From assembly GCF_003573695.1 (NCBI RefSeq), contig NC_039368.1:78258374-78322373 (forward strand): a stretch of DNA of 64,000 nt, read 5' to 3'. The DNA comes from Papaver somniferum. Taxonomy: Eukaryota > Streptophyta > Magnoliopsida > Ranunculales > Papaveraceae. The position numbers and the translations under genes were made by a program. The notes under the pieces were generated by a model that saw only the letters and a list, made by a program, of their open reading frames with translations, was not told the origin of the DNA and ran no database searches. Positions 22,966 through 35,399 of the stretch are shown here, piece after piece (the stretch's first letter is position 1; each line of letters opens with the position of its first letter).

Positions 22966-23946
22966 AGCTTCAAGAATAAGTTCTGAGTCTTCCGACCCAA
23001 ACTGCAACATGATTCATTCTTTTTGTCTAGAACTATTGGACTAATCTAAATACTTGAAGGCATAGATAAATAAATCTCCCATTAATATTAAAACATAATT
23101 TGGTCCTATGTGTCTGTCATGTACTTTACTAAGTTTGTTATTGGTCCATGTGGCATGTATGTGCTGGACACAGACTGGCCAGTGTGGTGTCTGTCTTTAA
23201 ATAGAGATTCCTACATCTCTTGTATGTAACATTCTATTCATTTAATACAACTCATAAATTCTTACCACTATGGTATCAGAAGAAGAGCTTCCGCACACCG
23301 CCGTTAATGGTATTTTTCAGATCTAAAATTTTTCATTACCAGAGTTTACTTTAGATTTTTTATCATTCTTCTTTCTGCTACTGATTCAGTAACCTTCTTC
23401 ATCCTCATCAGTGTCTCTTCTTTTATCTTTTATCTCTCATTACGATTGCAAATACTCCTATTCATTACGAATCAAGAATCACCAATGTTCTTCTCAATCA
23501 AATCTCTGTTATTATTTCTTATAAACTCAAAGAGGACAACTATCTCACTTGGAAATCTTTATTATTTCCTCTTCTCAGGAGATACAAGGTTCTTGGATTT
23601 CGTGATGGTTCTCTACAATGTCCATCTTATATGGTTGATAATATTGAAATCTAGGATACACACTGTGACATGATGATGATACAACACTCATTCTCTGGAT
23701 CCAATCCTTCATCTCTGACTCGGCTATAGATTATGTTGTTGGTGCTGATTCGACAAAGGATCTATGAGAGACAATCGAATCAAGTTTTGCTAGAAGTTCA
23801 TCTACTCATTCTATACAACTACGTTTAAAACTTCAATCTCTCAAGATTGGTTCAGGTACGGTCTCTAATTTTCTTAGTGAAATCAAGAAAGTCACGGATG
23901 AATTATTTGCTACTGGATCCAGAATAGCAGATGATGAGTTAGATAT
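22966..23946 (+). mobile_element. Ty1/copia 5' end: LTR, primer binding site and gag fragment
   Basis: A TGGTATCAGA primer-binding-site word (initiator-Met tRNA type) lies at about 23271. Upstream is an LTR-like stretch with TTTAAATAGAGA as a likely TATA box (about 23192). Downstream is a gag segment: NVLLNQISVII, then KLKEDNYLTWKSLL and GFRDGSLQCP, the copia UBN2-type gag opening. The frame breaks repeatedly after about 23650. It is cut at about 23946 by an F1 LTR. Confidence 0.65.
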
Positions 23947-24853
23947 TTTTAGAGCACTACTCGGTCGAAATCGCAAGCGTTGCTATCTCAAGCTTGTTTG
24001 TCAAGTTTAGTTTCCAAAACTATAAGTCTTAATTTCTAGTTTACTTATAGCTAAGTATCGGACTAGGATAGTAAGTGTAGTTGAGCTCTAGACTACACGA
24101 AGTTCATCATGCAAATACGAAGAAATACTCAAGGAACTGGTGGAACTTCATCGACAAAAAGGTATGTGGAGACTTGAACTTATCCATCACCCAAAAATCT
24201 ATCTACTCTATCTCCTATCTTGAGACAAAAGTCGTATTGCTATATAGACTTCAATTATACACATTTGTTATTTAGAGTCGAGTTTATCTCGCTTATCTAT
24301 TTCTTGAAATATGTGTTGGTAAGCTTTTGCTTTGGCCAAGTTCATATTTACTCGTGACGAAAGTCATGTTGGTTATTTCAATATCTTGAAAATCGCTTTG
24401 ATGAAAAATAGTTTGTGAATAACAACTATATAACATCCTCTAAGAATGTATCAATGATTGAAATAAGAGTCTAGAATATGTAACCATCTTTGATTATAAA
24501 CATAGTGTGTTTTCACATTTGTGTAAAAGTCCAAAACCGGGAACCGAAAGTATGCGTACCCCTACGGGTACTGTCGGTTGTTGGAAATCCGGGACTGTAT
24601 GCGTACCCGTACGCGTACTGGCGGAAAGTTCACGTCCGTGAATTTTTGCTGGAGTTTGAAAGTGAAAACCAAACTCAATCTGGTTACTTAAGTACGCGTA
24701 CCCGTTTGCATACTTAGGTAGGTTACTTTCTAAAATCGGTTTGTTCATGAACTAAAACATTTATATATTAAGGATGCAATCTTTGCAAACCGTGGCTATA
24801 ATGTTCATGAATCGATTCGAGTGAATCAAAACCGATTTTGCTTCGATTGTGTC
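23947..24853 (+). mobile_element. F1-family LTR, 5' portion only
   Basis: The segment starts TTTTAGAGCACTACTCGGTC, a mutated form of the family start TGTTAGAGCA, and follows the other F1 LTRs for about 900 bp. It then stops abruptly where an hAT terminus begins at 24854. It lies inside the copia gag remnant. The family name F1 is mine. Confidence 0.75.
24540..24720. repeat. GTAC-palindrome array in F1 copy A
   Basis: Three imperfect palindromic blocks are built on GCGTACCCGTACGC-like words, near 24552, 24597 and 24693. They are separated by 30-70 bp. The same array occupies the same place in other F1 LTRs. Confidence 0.8.
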
Positions 24854-26115
24854 TAGGCCTGTCAATGGAAATCCGTTAACCGTTAGCCGAATCCGATTAC
24901 CCGGTTGCCGTTACGTTTAGTTCCATTATATCCGTTATCCGTTACCGATAATGTAGCGGTTAATTTTATCCGACGGTGACGGCAACGAAAGACCTATTTC
25001 CGTTAGCCTTAGTTCCGTTAACCGCTAACGTGTGCCTAGCACGTGTAACATTCATCTATACCTAGGTTACTATACTCGAATGAACATCATTTTCATCTTC
25101 TTCTGTTCTTCAACTCACAAACGGGAGAAGAAAAACTCACCCTTCAGTCGATTAGAAAACTAGGGTCATCTCCTTCCTTTCAATTCGAGCAAAATCATCA
25201 TCTTCATTCGATTAGAAAACTAGGGTTATCTTGTACTTTTTATTTCGAGTTTAATTTCAATCCTAAAAACTAAATTTTCAATTTAGGGTTTCTGAAAATT
25301 GAAATTAGGGTTTTCAATTCGTGAAATTAATCATGACCCAAAGCGAAAGAGGAGCATCCAATTGCGTTGGTTCATTAAAAAGAAGTCATCCCTCTCAATC
25401 ACTTTCAGTTGCATCTGAATTACCTTCTGCATCTCAAGTTCAACAATCAGGAATTCAATGAACACCTGTTGCTGTTGCAACAGAAGAAGCAGTAGAAGAA
25501 ATAGAAGTAGATGAAGATCCAATTATAGCTGAAGCAAAGAAGAAACTGCGTGCAGTAAGGTCTGATGTTTGGGATGATTTTGAAAGGTTAACTGAAAAGA
25601 AGATGGTAAAAGGTAAGGAGATTGGGATACTTGTAGCTAAATGCAAACATTGTAATAAGAGAATGACTGCACCCAGTAGCCAAGGAACCAGCAAATTGCA
25701 TTACCATGCCAAAACTTGCCAAAAAAAGCCTGCAAACAAGAAAGGACAAACAAAGATTACTACAGTCAGAACAGGTAATGCACAAACTAAGCTTGCTAAT
25801 TGGAAGTATGATGCTGATGCTACTAGGATACTAGTTGCCAAAATGATTGCTAAACATGGTTATCCAATCACTATAGTTGAGCATCCATATTTTGTTGAGT
25901 TTGTGAAGTCTTTAAATCCTGCTGCTAAACTTTACACTAGGAATACAGTTAGGGAAGATATCATGAAACTAAGAACTGAGTTCAAAAAATAATTACAAGA
26001 CCAATTTGAGACAATTACATCTAAGTGTAGTTTAACAACAGATATGTGGTCATGTAAGCATACAAAGGATGGTTATTGCTGTGTGACAATGCATTACATA
26101 GAAATCATTATTTCT
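24854..26115 (+). mobile_element. second hAT element, left part only
   Basis: It starts TAGGCCTGTCAATGG right after ATTGTGTC, which in the intact F1 LTRs continues uninterrupted, so this is an insertion point. Dense CCGTTA / TAACCG / GCCGTTA subterminal words follow up to about 25030. A transposase start follows. The right terminus and second target duplication are absent, because the element is cut near 26115. Confidence 0.75.
25334..26115 (+). pseudogene. hAT transposase N-terminal pseudogene
   Basis: The ATG at 25334 opens a frame with a premature TGA at about 25459-25461. The frame then continues with a BED zinc finger (AKCKHCNKRMTA ... KLHYHAKTC), NTVREDIMKL and, after a TAA at about 25990, LTTDMWSCKHTKDGY. 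The catalytic core and dimerisation domain are missing. It is a different lineage from the hAT copy at 827-5343; the BED-region sequences are clearly distinct. Confidence 0.8.
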
Positions 26116-27433
26116 CTAATAAACTTGTTTTAGTTGTTTTTGGAAGAATAAGCTCTTATGGATAATTGGCTCGAAAAAGTGTTATTTGCACCCGGAGGAC
26201 ACGTGTTATTTGGACTCTCAATGTTGGTTAAGGGATACCTCAATTACTAAGGGGCACCTCAATGGATAAGGGGAACCTTCCTTACAATTTACACCTCATA
26301 AGGCAAGTGCTAAAGGGACGCCCGTACAGGATTAGGGGGAGGACATCTTCTTCCCAAATTCAAATTCTGCAAATTGGCGGGAATTTCTGGCAGCAGCGAA
26401 CCAGATTAAGGTTCGGGTTTTGGAGTTATTCTAGGGAGATTCAACCGAAGAATATGGCTGGGATGGACTTGGATTGACTGAACATGGATGATAACTCTAT
26501 TCGATTCAATCAGTTTGGGACGGATATCGAATTTGAAGATAAAACAGGAAAAACTTAGTGTCACCTGCGATATTCCCTGTATTGATTTTGGGCAAGATTT
26601 GGTTGGATTTCTCTCTTGGTTTGGTTATATACCATCATGTTATATCACAACAGGATTGGTAAGTGCTTTGAATTTAATCATAGGGGAAGATTTCACGGAA
26701 TCTCGTTAAACATGGAAGGCTTTTGTTCTTGGGTTACTGTGAGTTGTATATGGAATGTTTGAGGATCAAAGAGGGAGTATATCTTCTCTGTTAATGTTTT
26801 GCTCTATCTTTGGAAGGATTGACAGCTCAAAGACGCATGCAGAAGGTGTAAATCTCACGAATGGCAGGATTGAAGAAAACATGGGAGCTGGAGATATTCA
26901 CGGGATTTACATGAGCTAGAGAAAGTTTTCGTGTGACTACAGCGTGGTTGACGTTGTCTGAGTCTTGCGGAATCAGATTAAACGCAATGCAGAGAAGAAT
27001 AAAGAAATATTTCGAGTGAAGAATTATACCAAGTTATGACGATATTATGTGGAGTTATGAGGATTTATTCTCGGTCCAATTGGGTATATAAAGGCCGCTG
27101 GAATCACATAAGAGGATATAGAGAGTTTGGGGGAGTTAGCAGAGACGAGAGAGTAAAGAAAATCAAGTTGCAGAAATTTATGTTGCTGCTGCTGTTCTAA
27201 GAACACGAAGAACGTAAGGCTGAGAAAGCCATGGTATTTTATTTATTGAGCGATAATTGCTGAAGAATAAATAATTGAGCCTTATAATATGAATTCGGTG
27301 GAATCCTAGTACCAGTAACTCTCGCTTTTTTTTACATTAATTTTGTGTATATTTTTATTTTTATTAAATCTTTAAATTTAATCTTCACAAGTCATAGAGT
27401 TCGAATCCTATTTAACACAACAATTAGAAAATA
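26116..27433 (+). mobile_element. unclassified insertion, probably an LTR
   Basis: It interrupts the hAT transposase on the left and abuts a partial F1 LTR on the right. It has no coding frame of note. It contains a TATA-like GGGTATATAAAGGCC near 27083, followed by a G-rich leader-like stretch (GGGGGAGTTAGCAGAGACGA), which fits an LTR promoter. Exact ends and target duplications could not be fixed. Confidence 0.4.
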
Positions 27434-28731
27434 TTGGAACAGTAACAAAGTATTCAATATTCACCGTTAAATGAAAATCTGATTAGGCTCAAGCTAATAT
27501 CTTTCAACCGTTAGATCGAACTTAGCTTGTTACACAAAAATGAAAAGTGACTTCATTTAGATATGAGTAACCGTACCTAAACGTGTACACCTTTGTTGGC
27601 TCAACAATAGTTAACCGAAGTTAGCCATATGAACACTTTCATATCAACCTCATTTATCTTAACCATAACTAGTTCAAATGACTCAAAATAAACTAGTTAC
27701 AGAGTTGTTCAATTGTTTATATTCTCATAGAAGTATACAAGACACAATTAAAGCGAAATTGATTTTGGTTCACTCGAATCAAGTCATGAACATTATAGAC
27801 ATGGTTTGCAAAATATTGCATTCCTTATTATATAAATGTATTAGTTCATGAACAAACCAATTTTAGAACATAATCCACTCAAGTACGCAAACGGGTACGC
27901 ATACCTTAGTGGCCGGACTAAGTTTGGGTTCGGCAGTATGCGAACGGGTACGCATACCACCAAACTCAGTAAAGTCCCGAAACTTGAACCTCACGCCAGT
28001 ACGGGTACTTAGTTCCCGAACCTCTACTAAACCAATCACTACGCGTACGGGTATGCATTCCATAGTTCTCGGACTTGGATCGCACATACGCAGGTACGCA
28101 TACTGTGCTTATATCCAATAGTTCTAAACTCTCATATCAACCATTGAAACATTCTTGGAAGACGACAATAGCTGTCTCACACAAACTATTAGCTTTAAAG
28201 CAATTTTCAAGTGATCGAATGATCAATACGAAACATTCGAGTCTACATCAAATGACTGTCTCACACAAATCATGTAAGATGTTACAAGGCGATTTTCACA
28301 TGATAATCTTTTGACTTTCGTCAAGAATATAAGATGAACTTGGTTAAAGCAAAAGCTTACCAACACATATTTCGAGAAATATGTAAGCGAATTAAACTCG
28401 GCTCGAAATATCAAATGTGCATAATTGAAGTCTATATAGCTATACTATTTTTGTCTCAAATAGGAGATAGAGTAGATAGACTTTTGAGTGATATCTGAGT
28501 TCAAGTCTCCACATACCTTTTGTTGATGAAGTTCCACAAGCTCCCCTTAGTAGTTCTTCGTTTTCAATCGATGAACGCCATGAAGTCTAATGCTCAACTA
28601 CACTTTCTATCCTAATCCGAGACTTAGCTATAAGTAGACTAGAAATCAAAACTTATAGCTTTGCCAACTAAACTTGACAAACAAGCTTAAGATAGCAACG
28701 CTTGCGAATTCGACCGAGCAGTGCTCTAACA
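27434..28731 (-). mobile_element. F1-family LTR, partial (3' LTR side)
   Basis: The right end is the family terminus (plus-strand AGTGCTCTAACA) at 28731, immediately followed by a polypurine tract. So this was the 3' LTR of a minus-strand element. About 1.3 kb of the usual 2.5 kb is present. It is roughly 85% alike, in opposite orientation, to copy A at 23947-24853 over the first couple of hundred bases. Confidence 0.75.
27880..28110. repeat. GTAC-palindrome array in F1 copy B
   Basis: Five blocks of the type ACGCAAACGGGTACGCATAC lie near 27882, 27937, 27999, 28043 and 28084. The spacing is 40-60 bp. Confidence 0.8.
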
Positions 28732-28970
28732 ATCTTCCCCTTTGTCAATTTTAGTGACAAAACTATGAATACATACGGATTACAAAATAAATAAACTTTG
28801 TAGCTTCTCATCCAAATGCTTGGTTTCCTTGGTTCTTTAACATTAATCGAAATCTTCGTCACTTCCAATTACTCCAGTGATTCTAAACGTGTTCAACTCA
28901 GCATCATAGTTGTTGAAGAATCGTAGCTATAATAATAAGAAAACAGTTGCTCTCAATCATTGTTATCCTT
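28732..28970 (-). other. F1 polypurine tract and adjoining internal sequence
   Basis: The plus-strand ATCTTCCCCTTTGTC directly follows the LTR end and is a polypurine tract on the minus strand. The next 220 bp match the F1 internal sequence at 40647-40870. The match then stops. Confidence 0.7.
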
Positions 28971-29198
28971 TGTCGAAAATCCACCATCTACAACGTGCAT
29001 GTTCATTGTCCCAATCACAGGTTTCATAATTGACTGGTACCAGTTGACATACTCCGCTTCACTAATATCCAACCTTGTATTTAGTTCATACCTATCCCAA
29101 CCGGTTATTCTCAGCCGATAAAAATCTGATGCAGAGGTTTGCATCTGTTGTAGCGGGTTAATTGCAAGGAAAAAATACGGTTTAGTCCAAAATCTCAT
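28953..29198 (-). pseudogene. plant-mobile-domain-like fragment
   Basis: The frame contains NPLQQMQTSASDFYRLRI ... SEAEYVNWYQSIMKPVIGT. The pattern 'EYxxWYxxI' after a Trp-containing stretch is reminiscent of the plant mobile domain (aminotransferase-like) proteins found in transposons and host genes. The assignment is weak; the fragment is short and cut on both sides by LINE and F1 sequence. Confidence 0.35.
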
Positions 29199-29234
29199 CC
29201 AAATGTACTAATTAGTCCTGACCCATTCAACTAG

Positions 29235-31120
29235 GTACTGTGCTATCACCACAAAGAATGCAACAATTATCCATATTCATACCTTTTCGATGCAACATAT
29301 CTATTGAATTAAGCTTTCCATGAATTGCACACCACATCAGAAAATTTATTTTTGGAGGAATACATAACTACCAAACAAACTTCCAGGGAAAGTCTTCTAC
29401 ACCATCTTCCACAGTCATTGTTGTGTATAACGATTTGACAGAAAATACTCCAGATGTACCCATATTCCAACGTCTAGTGTCAGGAAGATTGTCCAACATA
29501 GGTGGAGTAGATCCAGTAACCAGGAGAAGAGAGGCTAACAAGTTGACTTCAGAGTTGGATAATACTCTTTTGAAGTCAAATTTCCATGCACCTTCTGCAG
29601 ATATATGATCTGCAACACTGCCATCTTTTACTCTATCTAGCTTAAAAAGCATTTAGAACTTTTCATCTAAACTCGAGTCACCGACCCACATATCATGCCA
29701 GAAGGAAATCTGTGAACCAGAATGAAGACATAAATTAGAGTTTGAAGAAATCCAATGATTCATTTCAACAATTGTCTTCCAACAAGAGACAGCAAGTGTG
29801 ATGTCCTTACTTTGGCAGGGACCCAGTAAGAGAAAGAAGAACCATATTTTTCCTCAATTATTTTGTACCAAAGATGAGATTTTTTCTGACCAAATCTCCA
29901 GCACCATTTAGCTAATAATGCTTGGTTCATTACTCTCAAGTTTAGAACACCCAAACCACATTTTTCTTTTGCAGAACAGACTAAGTCCCAATTTACCAGA
30001 TGAGAGACTTTTGAATCAGAATTCTTTCCCTACAAGAAGTTTCTCATCTTCTTCTCTAAGATGTTAATGACTAAGATAGGAGACTTGAACAAGGAGAAAT
30101 AAAACATGGGCAAAGAGGTTAAAATGCATTTGAGAAGAGCTAATTTACATCCTTTAGACAATTTTCCTTATCTCCACATAGAAAGTCTGGCTTCAAACTT
30201 CTCAATTATGGGATCCCAGATATATTTGTAAGTTCTTCTTTCTTCAATGTAATCAAAACAATGAAGAATAGAGAATATATTTGTAAGTTCTTCTTTCTTA
30301 TTGTCCACAAAGAAGATGGTGTCATCAGCATAGTATAAATGACTTACTACTAAACCATTTTGAGATACGTTGAAACCATTGAAAAGATGTAAGCTTGCTG
30401 CTCTGTATAGATACCTTCATAATCCTTCCATTGCAACATTGAAGAGTAAAAGTGATCAAGGACAACCTTTTCTGACACCTTTAGAACTACTAAAATGCCC
30501 AAAAGAAGACCCATTTATTAACACTGAGAAGGTAGCTGTTGAATAACAGAATTTTACCCATTTGCACCACTTCCTACTGAAACTCATATACGGTAAAATA
30601 TCCTCCAAATACTTCCAATTTACCCTATCAAAAGTCTTCTCAAGGTCAATTTTGAAAATCAAACCAGCTTTGCCTGACTTGAGTCTAGAATCAACTAGCT
30701 CATTTGCAATTAGAGTGCCACCAATTAACTGCCTTCCTTCAACATAGGCACATTAAACATGAGAGATGAGTTTTGGCATTACTAATTTCATTCTAGATGC
30801 AAGGACTTTGGAAATAATCTTATACATGCTTTTAAGAAGACAAATTGGGTTGCAATCTTTCACCGTTTCCACATAATCTGTTTTGGGTACCGAAGTTGTG
30901 AAAGTAGAATTATGTCTAGAGTCAATATAGTCATACTCACAGAATTCAATTATAGTTGCCATGATGTCTTTCTTGATAAAACTCCAACACCTCAAAGAAA
31001 ACACGATAGGGTACCCATCTGGTCCAGGTGTCTTGTCTTGTCCCAAATCCTTGAAGCTGTCGAGGTCATCGAGGATATCTGTTACAGATCTCACGGTGGT
31101 AGAGGACAAACCACACCTTG
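29235..31120 (-). pseudogene. L1-type LINE reverse transcriptase remnant
   Basis: In minus-strand order: KTPGPDGYPIVF (about 31030), KIDLEKTFDRVNWKYLED (about 30650), GVRKGCP (about 30460), the catalytic YADD at 30321-30332, GVLNLRVMNQALLAKWCWRF (about 29950), then the zinc-binding region CIPPKINFLMWCAIHG (about 29350) and CCILCGD (about 29260). These are the palm, thumb and zf-RVT parts of a plant L1 ORF2. The YADD box is intact, but several frameshifts and stops break the frame. The endonuclease and ORF1 are missing, and the 3' tail is lost at about 29235. Confidence 0.85.
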
Positions 31121-31870
31121 TAGAACATGGTCATGTTACATGTAAGTACTTAAAACATTGTTGCTTGGTGTTAGTGTACATCTCTGTCCGTCTCCTTACT
31201 GCTAAAGATCTTTGACATTGACCATAATATATAGGGCTACGGATTAGAGAATCAGAGATGCCTAAACCTATGAACTCATCAAAGTGGGGTAAAAAATTGG
31301 AAATACGTCCTATTTTCACTAATTTGTTTGGGGATCTATCCCATAACGAAAAAAATTAAGAAATCTATCCTAGAGAGAGGGAAAAAAACAGTTGAGTGCT
31401 TAGTATCCCACATGTGTGGACTTGCACATGTGATCGACTGACATTTTAACCCTTAAGTTTTGGATGAGCGACAGTCTACAAGCATAAACGTGTTTGGCTT
31501 CCGATGGTCGAGTGAGAGTTAAGTATCTGCTCTGTAAATCAGAGAAATCGAGAGAAACATTAAGTTTTGAGAGTGAAAATTAAACCGGGAACCGTCAAAT
31601 CCTCATGTAATATTTGGAGCATCTCCAGCGTATATCATAGGGTACATTTTATCCTTGATATCAAATGTATTCACGGAAACTCCCTATATTTCAAGAAGCT
31701 TGCTTATTAGGTGGGGATCATACTTGAAAATAGAACCAAACTTGCTAGATATTAATGGCTTTGAGCAATTGCTAAAATGCTGGAATCGTTAAGCTTGATT
31801 AACTTACCTCATAAATAAACCTCAACATTACTTGGCTGGATTTTCGTCACAAATTTCCTATTAATGGTGC
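31121..31870. other. spacer without recognised gene
   Basis: A 62-codon minus-strand frame near 31131-31319 may be a leftover of the LINE or of another gene, but I cannot place it. From 31330 on, I see only AT-rich unique-looking sequence. Confidence 0.4.
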
Positions 31871-31874
31871 TAGC

Positions 31875-32299
<425 letters not shown>

Positions 32300-32448
32300 T
32301 CATACTTTTATCGAGTTGTTCGACGTAGGCATCTACCAATGATGCATTGCGCATGGCCAGGAAAGTAAGCTATATCAGTATGCAAGATAGCGGAGCTTGC
32401 ATAAGCCATTGACATCATAAGGATGATGCAAGGATAATAGGCCATGAG

Positions 32449-34945
32449 TGTTGGAGCACTGCTCTGTCGAACTCGTAAGCATTGCTATCTCAAGCTTGTT
32501 TGGTGATCAAAACTATAAGTCTTGATTTCTAGTCTACTTATAGCTATGTCTCGGATTATGATAGAATGTGTAGTTGAGCTTTAGACTTCACGACGTTCAT
32601 CGATTAAAGACGAAGATCTACTGAGGAAAGCTTTAAGGAACTTCATCAACAAAAGGTATGTGGAGGATAAAACTTATCTATTACTCAGAAGTTTATTCTA
32701 TTTTATCTCCTACTGAGACTAAGTCGTATAAATATATAGACTTTTACATTATACACATTTGATATTTCGAGCTGAGTTAAACTTGCTTATATCTTTCTCG
32801 AAATATGTGTTGGAAAGCCTTTTGCTTTAACTAAGTTCATCATTGTTCTTGACGAGTTTAGTTGGAAACAATTTATTTGTTGGAAACTAAATAATGAGTA
32901 AAAAGATGACCCTGTGAAAATCGATTTGTAACATCTTACATGATTTGTGTGAGACAGTCATTTTATGTAGACTCGGAATGTTTCGTATTAATCATTCGAT
33001 CACTTGAAAATTAGTTATAAGCTAATAGTTTGTGTAAGACAGCTATTGTCATCTTTTAAGGATGTTTCAATGATTGAAATGTGATTTTCGAACAAATAAC
33101 CATTGTCTGGATATAACACAGTATGCATACCAGTATGCAAACTTTTGTAGTATGATTCAGGTTCGGGAACCAAGTTTGCATACCGTTACGCGAATGGTTT
33201 CACCTGACTCCGGTACGACAGTATGCATGCCCGTTCGCAAACTGTCGGATATGACCAAAGTCTGGAACTTAAGTTTGCATGCCGTTTGGAAACTAAGTTG
33301 GCTTATGTTCTAAAATCGGTTAAGTGTGATTTCATACTCATGAAAAAATACATTTATAAATGAAGGAATGCAATCTTTGCAAACCCTGGCTAAATGTTCA
33401 TGAATTGATTCTTTTGAATCAAATCCTATTTTGCTTCAATTGTGTCTTGTATACTTCTATGAGAACATAAAAAATTGAACAACTATATGATTAACACAAG
33501 TAGATTCATTTGATTATCATTTGATCTATAAGTATTAGATGAATGTGATTAATACAAAAGTGTTCATATGGTTAACTTCGGTTAACTATTGTTGAGCCAA
33601 TACAATATACATGTTTAGGTACGATTACCCATATCTAAATGAAGGTATATTTCAATTGTGTGTAACAATCTAAGACCATCTAACGGTGTAGACATATTGC
33701 TTTGTTTTTAAGCAAACTTAGCCCGAGTCTTAAATCAGGATTTCATCTAATGGTGAATATTGATTGCTTTGTTTGAAAGCTATCAAACCCTGATTTGAAA
33801 ACTATATAAGGGAAAACTCTAGCAACTGGAAAATCTAATCCCCACACCTCTTGTGTGATACTAGTTGCGACTAGAGTCGATTCTCCTTTAACCTAGGTTT
33901 TTCTTAAAACCATTATAGGTTAACGACTTAAAGACTTCATTGAGATTCTGAAGCCAGACCCAACTATTTTCTTTGTAGTTGCGTGTTATGATCTTAGTTG
34001 CTCTATCGTATTGAGTACTGTCTTCTCTAATATTTGCTTGGGATATATCTCCTATAGGTAAGATATAGAAAGTAATCACAAAGCTATTCGTCTCATTCTT
34101 TGTGACTCCATAACAACTTGTTCTACTACCATATAGTTAAGTTATTGTGAGGTGATTTATATTTCTAGGATGTTCTTCGGGAATATAAGAACGAATTGTC
34201 AATTAGTTCCTGTTCACCTTCATTTATCAAAAGGCAGAACACAAACTTTGTAGGTATTTCTTTGAGAGACAGATTTATCTATCATAATAGACTTTTCTGT
34301 GGGAGACAGATTCTTTTTTATAAAGTCTTCGACTTTGGGTCATAACAAATCTTAGTTGTGGGTGAGATAAGATAAGGGAATCAAGTGTGTAGAGTCCTGC
34401 TGGGATTCAGAGGCGTAAGAAACGAGACTATACCTTAATCAGTGTGAGACTTGGTTAGGGCTAAACTAAATTCCAGTCTGAAGTTAACTTGTAGTAGGCT
34501 AGTTTCTGTAATGGCTTAATACAGTGTGGTGTTCAAATCTGGACTAGGTCCCGAGGTTTTTCAGCGTTTGCGGTTTCCTCATTAATAAAACTTATGGTGT
34601 CTGTTTTATTTCTTTTATGCATTATATTTTATATATAGTTGAAATATCACCGGTTGTGCGTAGTTCAATCAATTGGTAAATCCAACCTTTGGTTGTTGAT
34701 TGAAATTGATTGACACTTGAACATTGGTCTTTGGTATCGTTCAAGTTGTTTCTCATGATTATCTGGCGGACGGATTCTGTCCATTTGATTTACTAATTAC
34801 ATTGAGAACAAAGATATAACTCTTGGATATATTTCCTTGATTGAGTCTGATTGTCTAGTTGATTCTCTTGGAATTATATTGGAGTTAGTCCATACAGATT
34901 TCCGAACGAAATATTGGTTGTGGTTGTTAGACCCCCTCTTTTTCA
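32449..34945 (+). mobile_element. F1-family solo LTR with intact target duplication
   Basis: It runs from TGTTGGAGCACTGC to CTCTTTTTCA, 2497 bp. The 5-bp duplication ATGAG flanks it at 32444-32448 and 34946-34950. No internal region is present, so it arose by recombination between two LTRs. It shares the GTAC array and the conserved block around CTAGGTCCCGAGGTTTTTC (about 34540) with the other copies. Confidence 0.93.
33115..33300. repeat. GTAC/GCATAC array in F1 solo LTR C
   Basis: Blocks near 33121, 33175, 33220 and 33273 have drifted toward AGTATGCATACCAGTATGCA, with GTTTGCATACCG variants. The spacing is kept at about 45-55 bp while the words change. Confidence 0.7.
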
Positions 34946-34950
34946 ATGAG

Positions 34951-35395
34951 CCTGAAGACTGATGCACCCTTGGCCCGAGCAAGATCAGGGCATGCTTTCA
35001 GCAATGCCTAATCCAAGTAGGGAAGTGAGAATGGGCTGAAATTTCCTATGTGCAAGTCCAAGGCATGTCGTATGCCTGGACAAGACTCGGAAACTAGTGA
35101 TGCATGTGAAAATAAATCGGCAATAGCCTTTACGACTTTAAACCCTTCGCAAAACAAGGGTAAGTTTAAGGAAACATGCTTGTAAGGGAGAATGAATCTG
35201 CATTTTCCTAGCGCGAAGAGAATTTTTAAGGCCCGGATTATAGCATCAGAGTTGCGCATTAGGAAGTTATGGTCTGCACGCCTTTGCGCTAGGCGTAATT
35301 TTCAGTCCTTCACATGACTTTTGCGCCATGATCTTAGCACTTACAAAAGTCCATTTTTTTTTAGCCATAAGATCCTAGATGTAATGAAACTTGAT
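34951..35395. other. unclassified segment continuous with 32216-32448
   Basis: Removing the solo LTR joins 32448 to 34951, so both sides belong to one older sequence. It is rich in GATGCAT, GCGCATGGCC and TTGCGCTAGGCG words, much like 21641-22390. An 83-codon minus-strand frame (35008-35259) has no recognisable domain. Confidence 0.35.
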
Positions 35396-35399
35396 AACA

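Noticed and set aside
23270..23290. A tRNA gene suggested by TGGTATCAGA
   Set aside because: It is a primer binding site complementary to initiator-Met tRNA. No cloverleaf can be formed around it.
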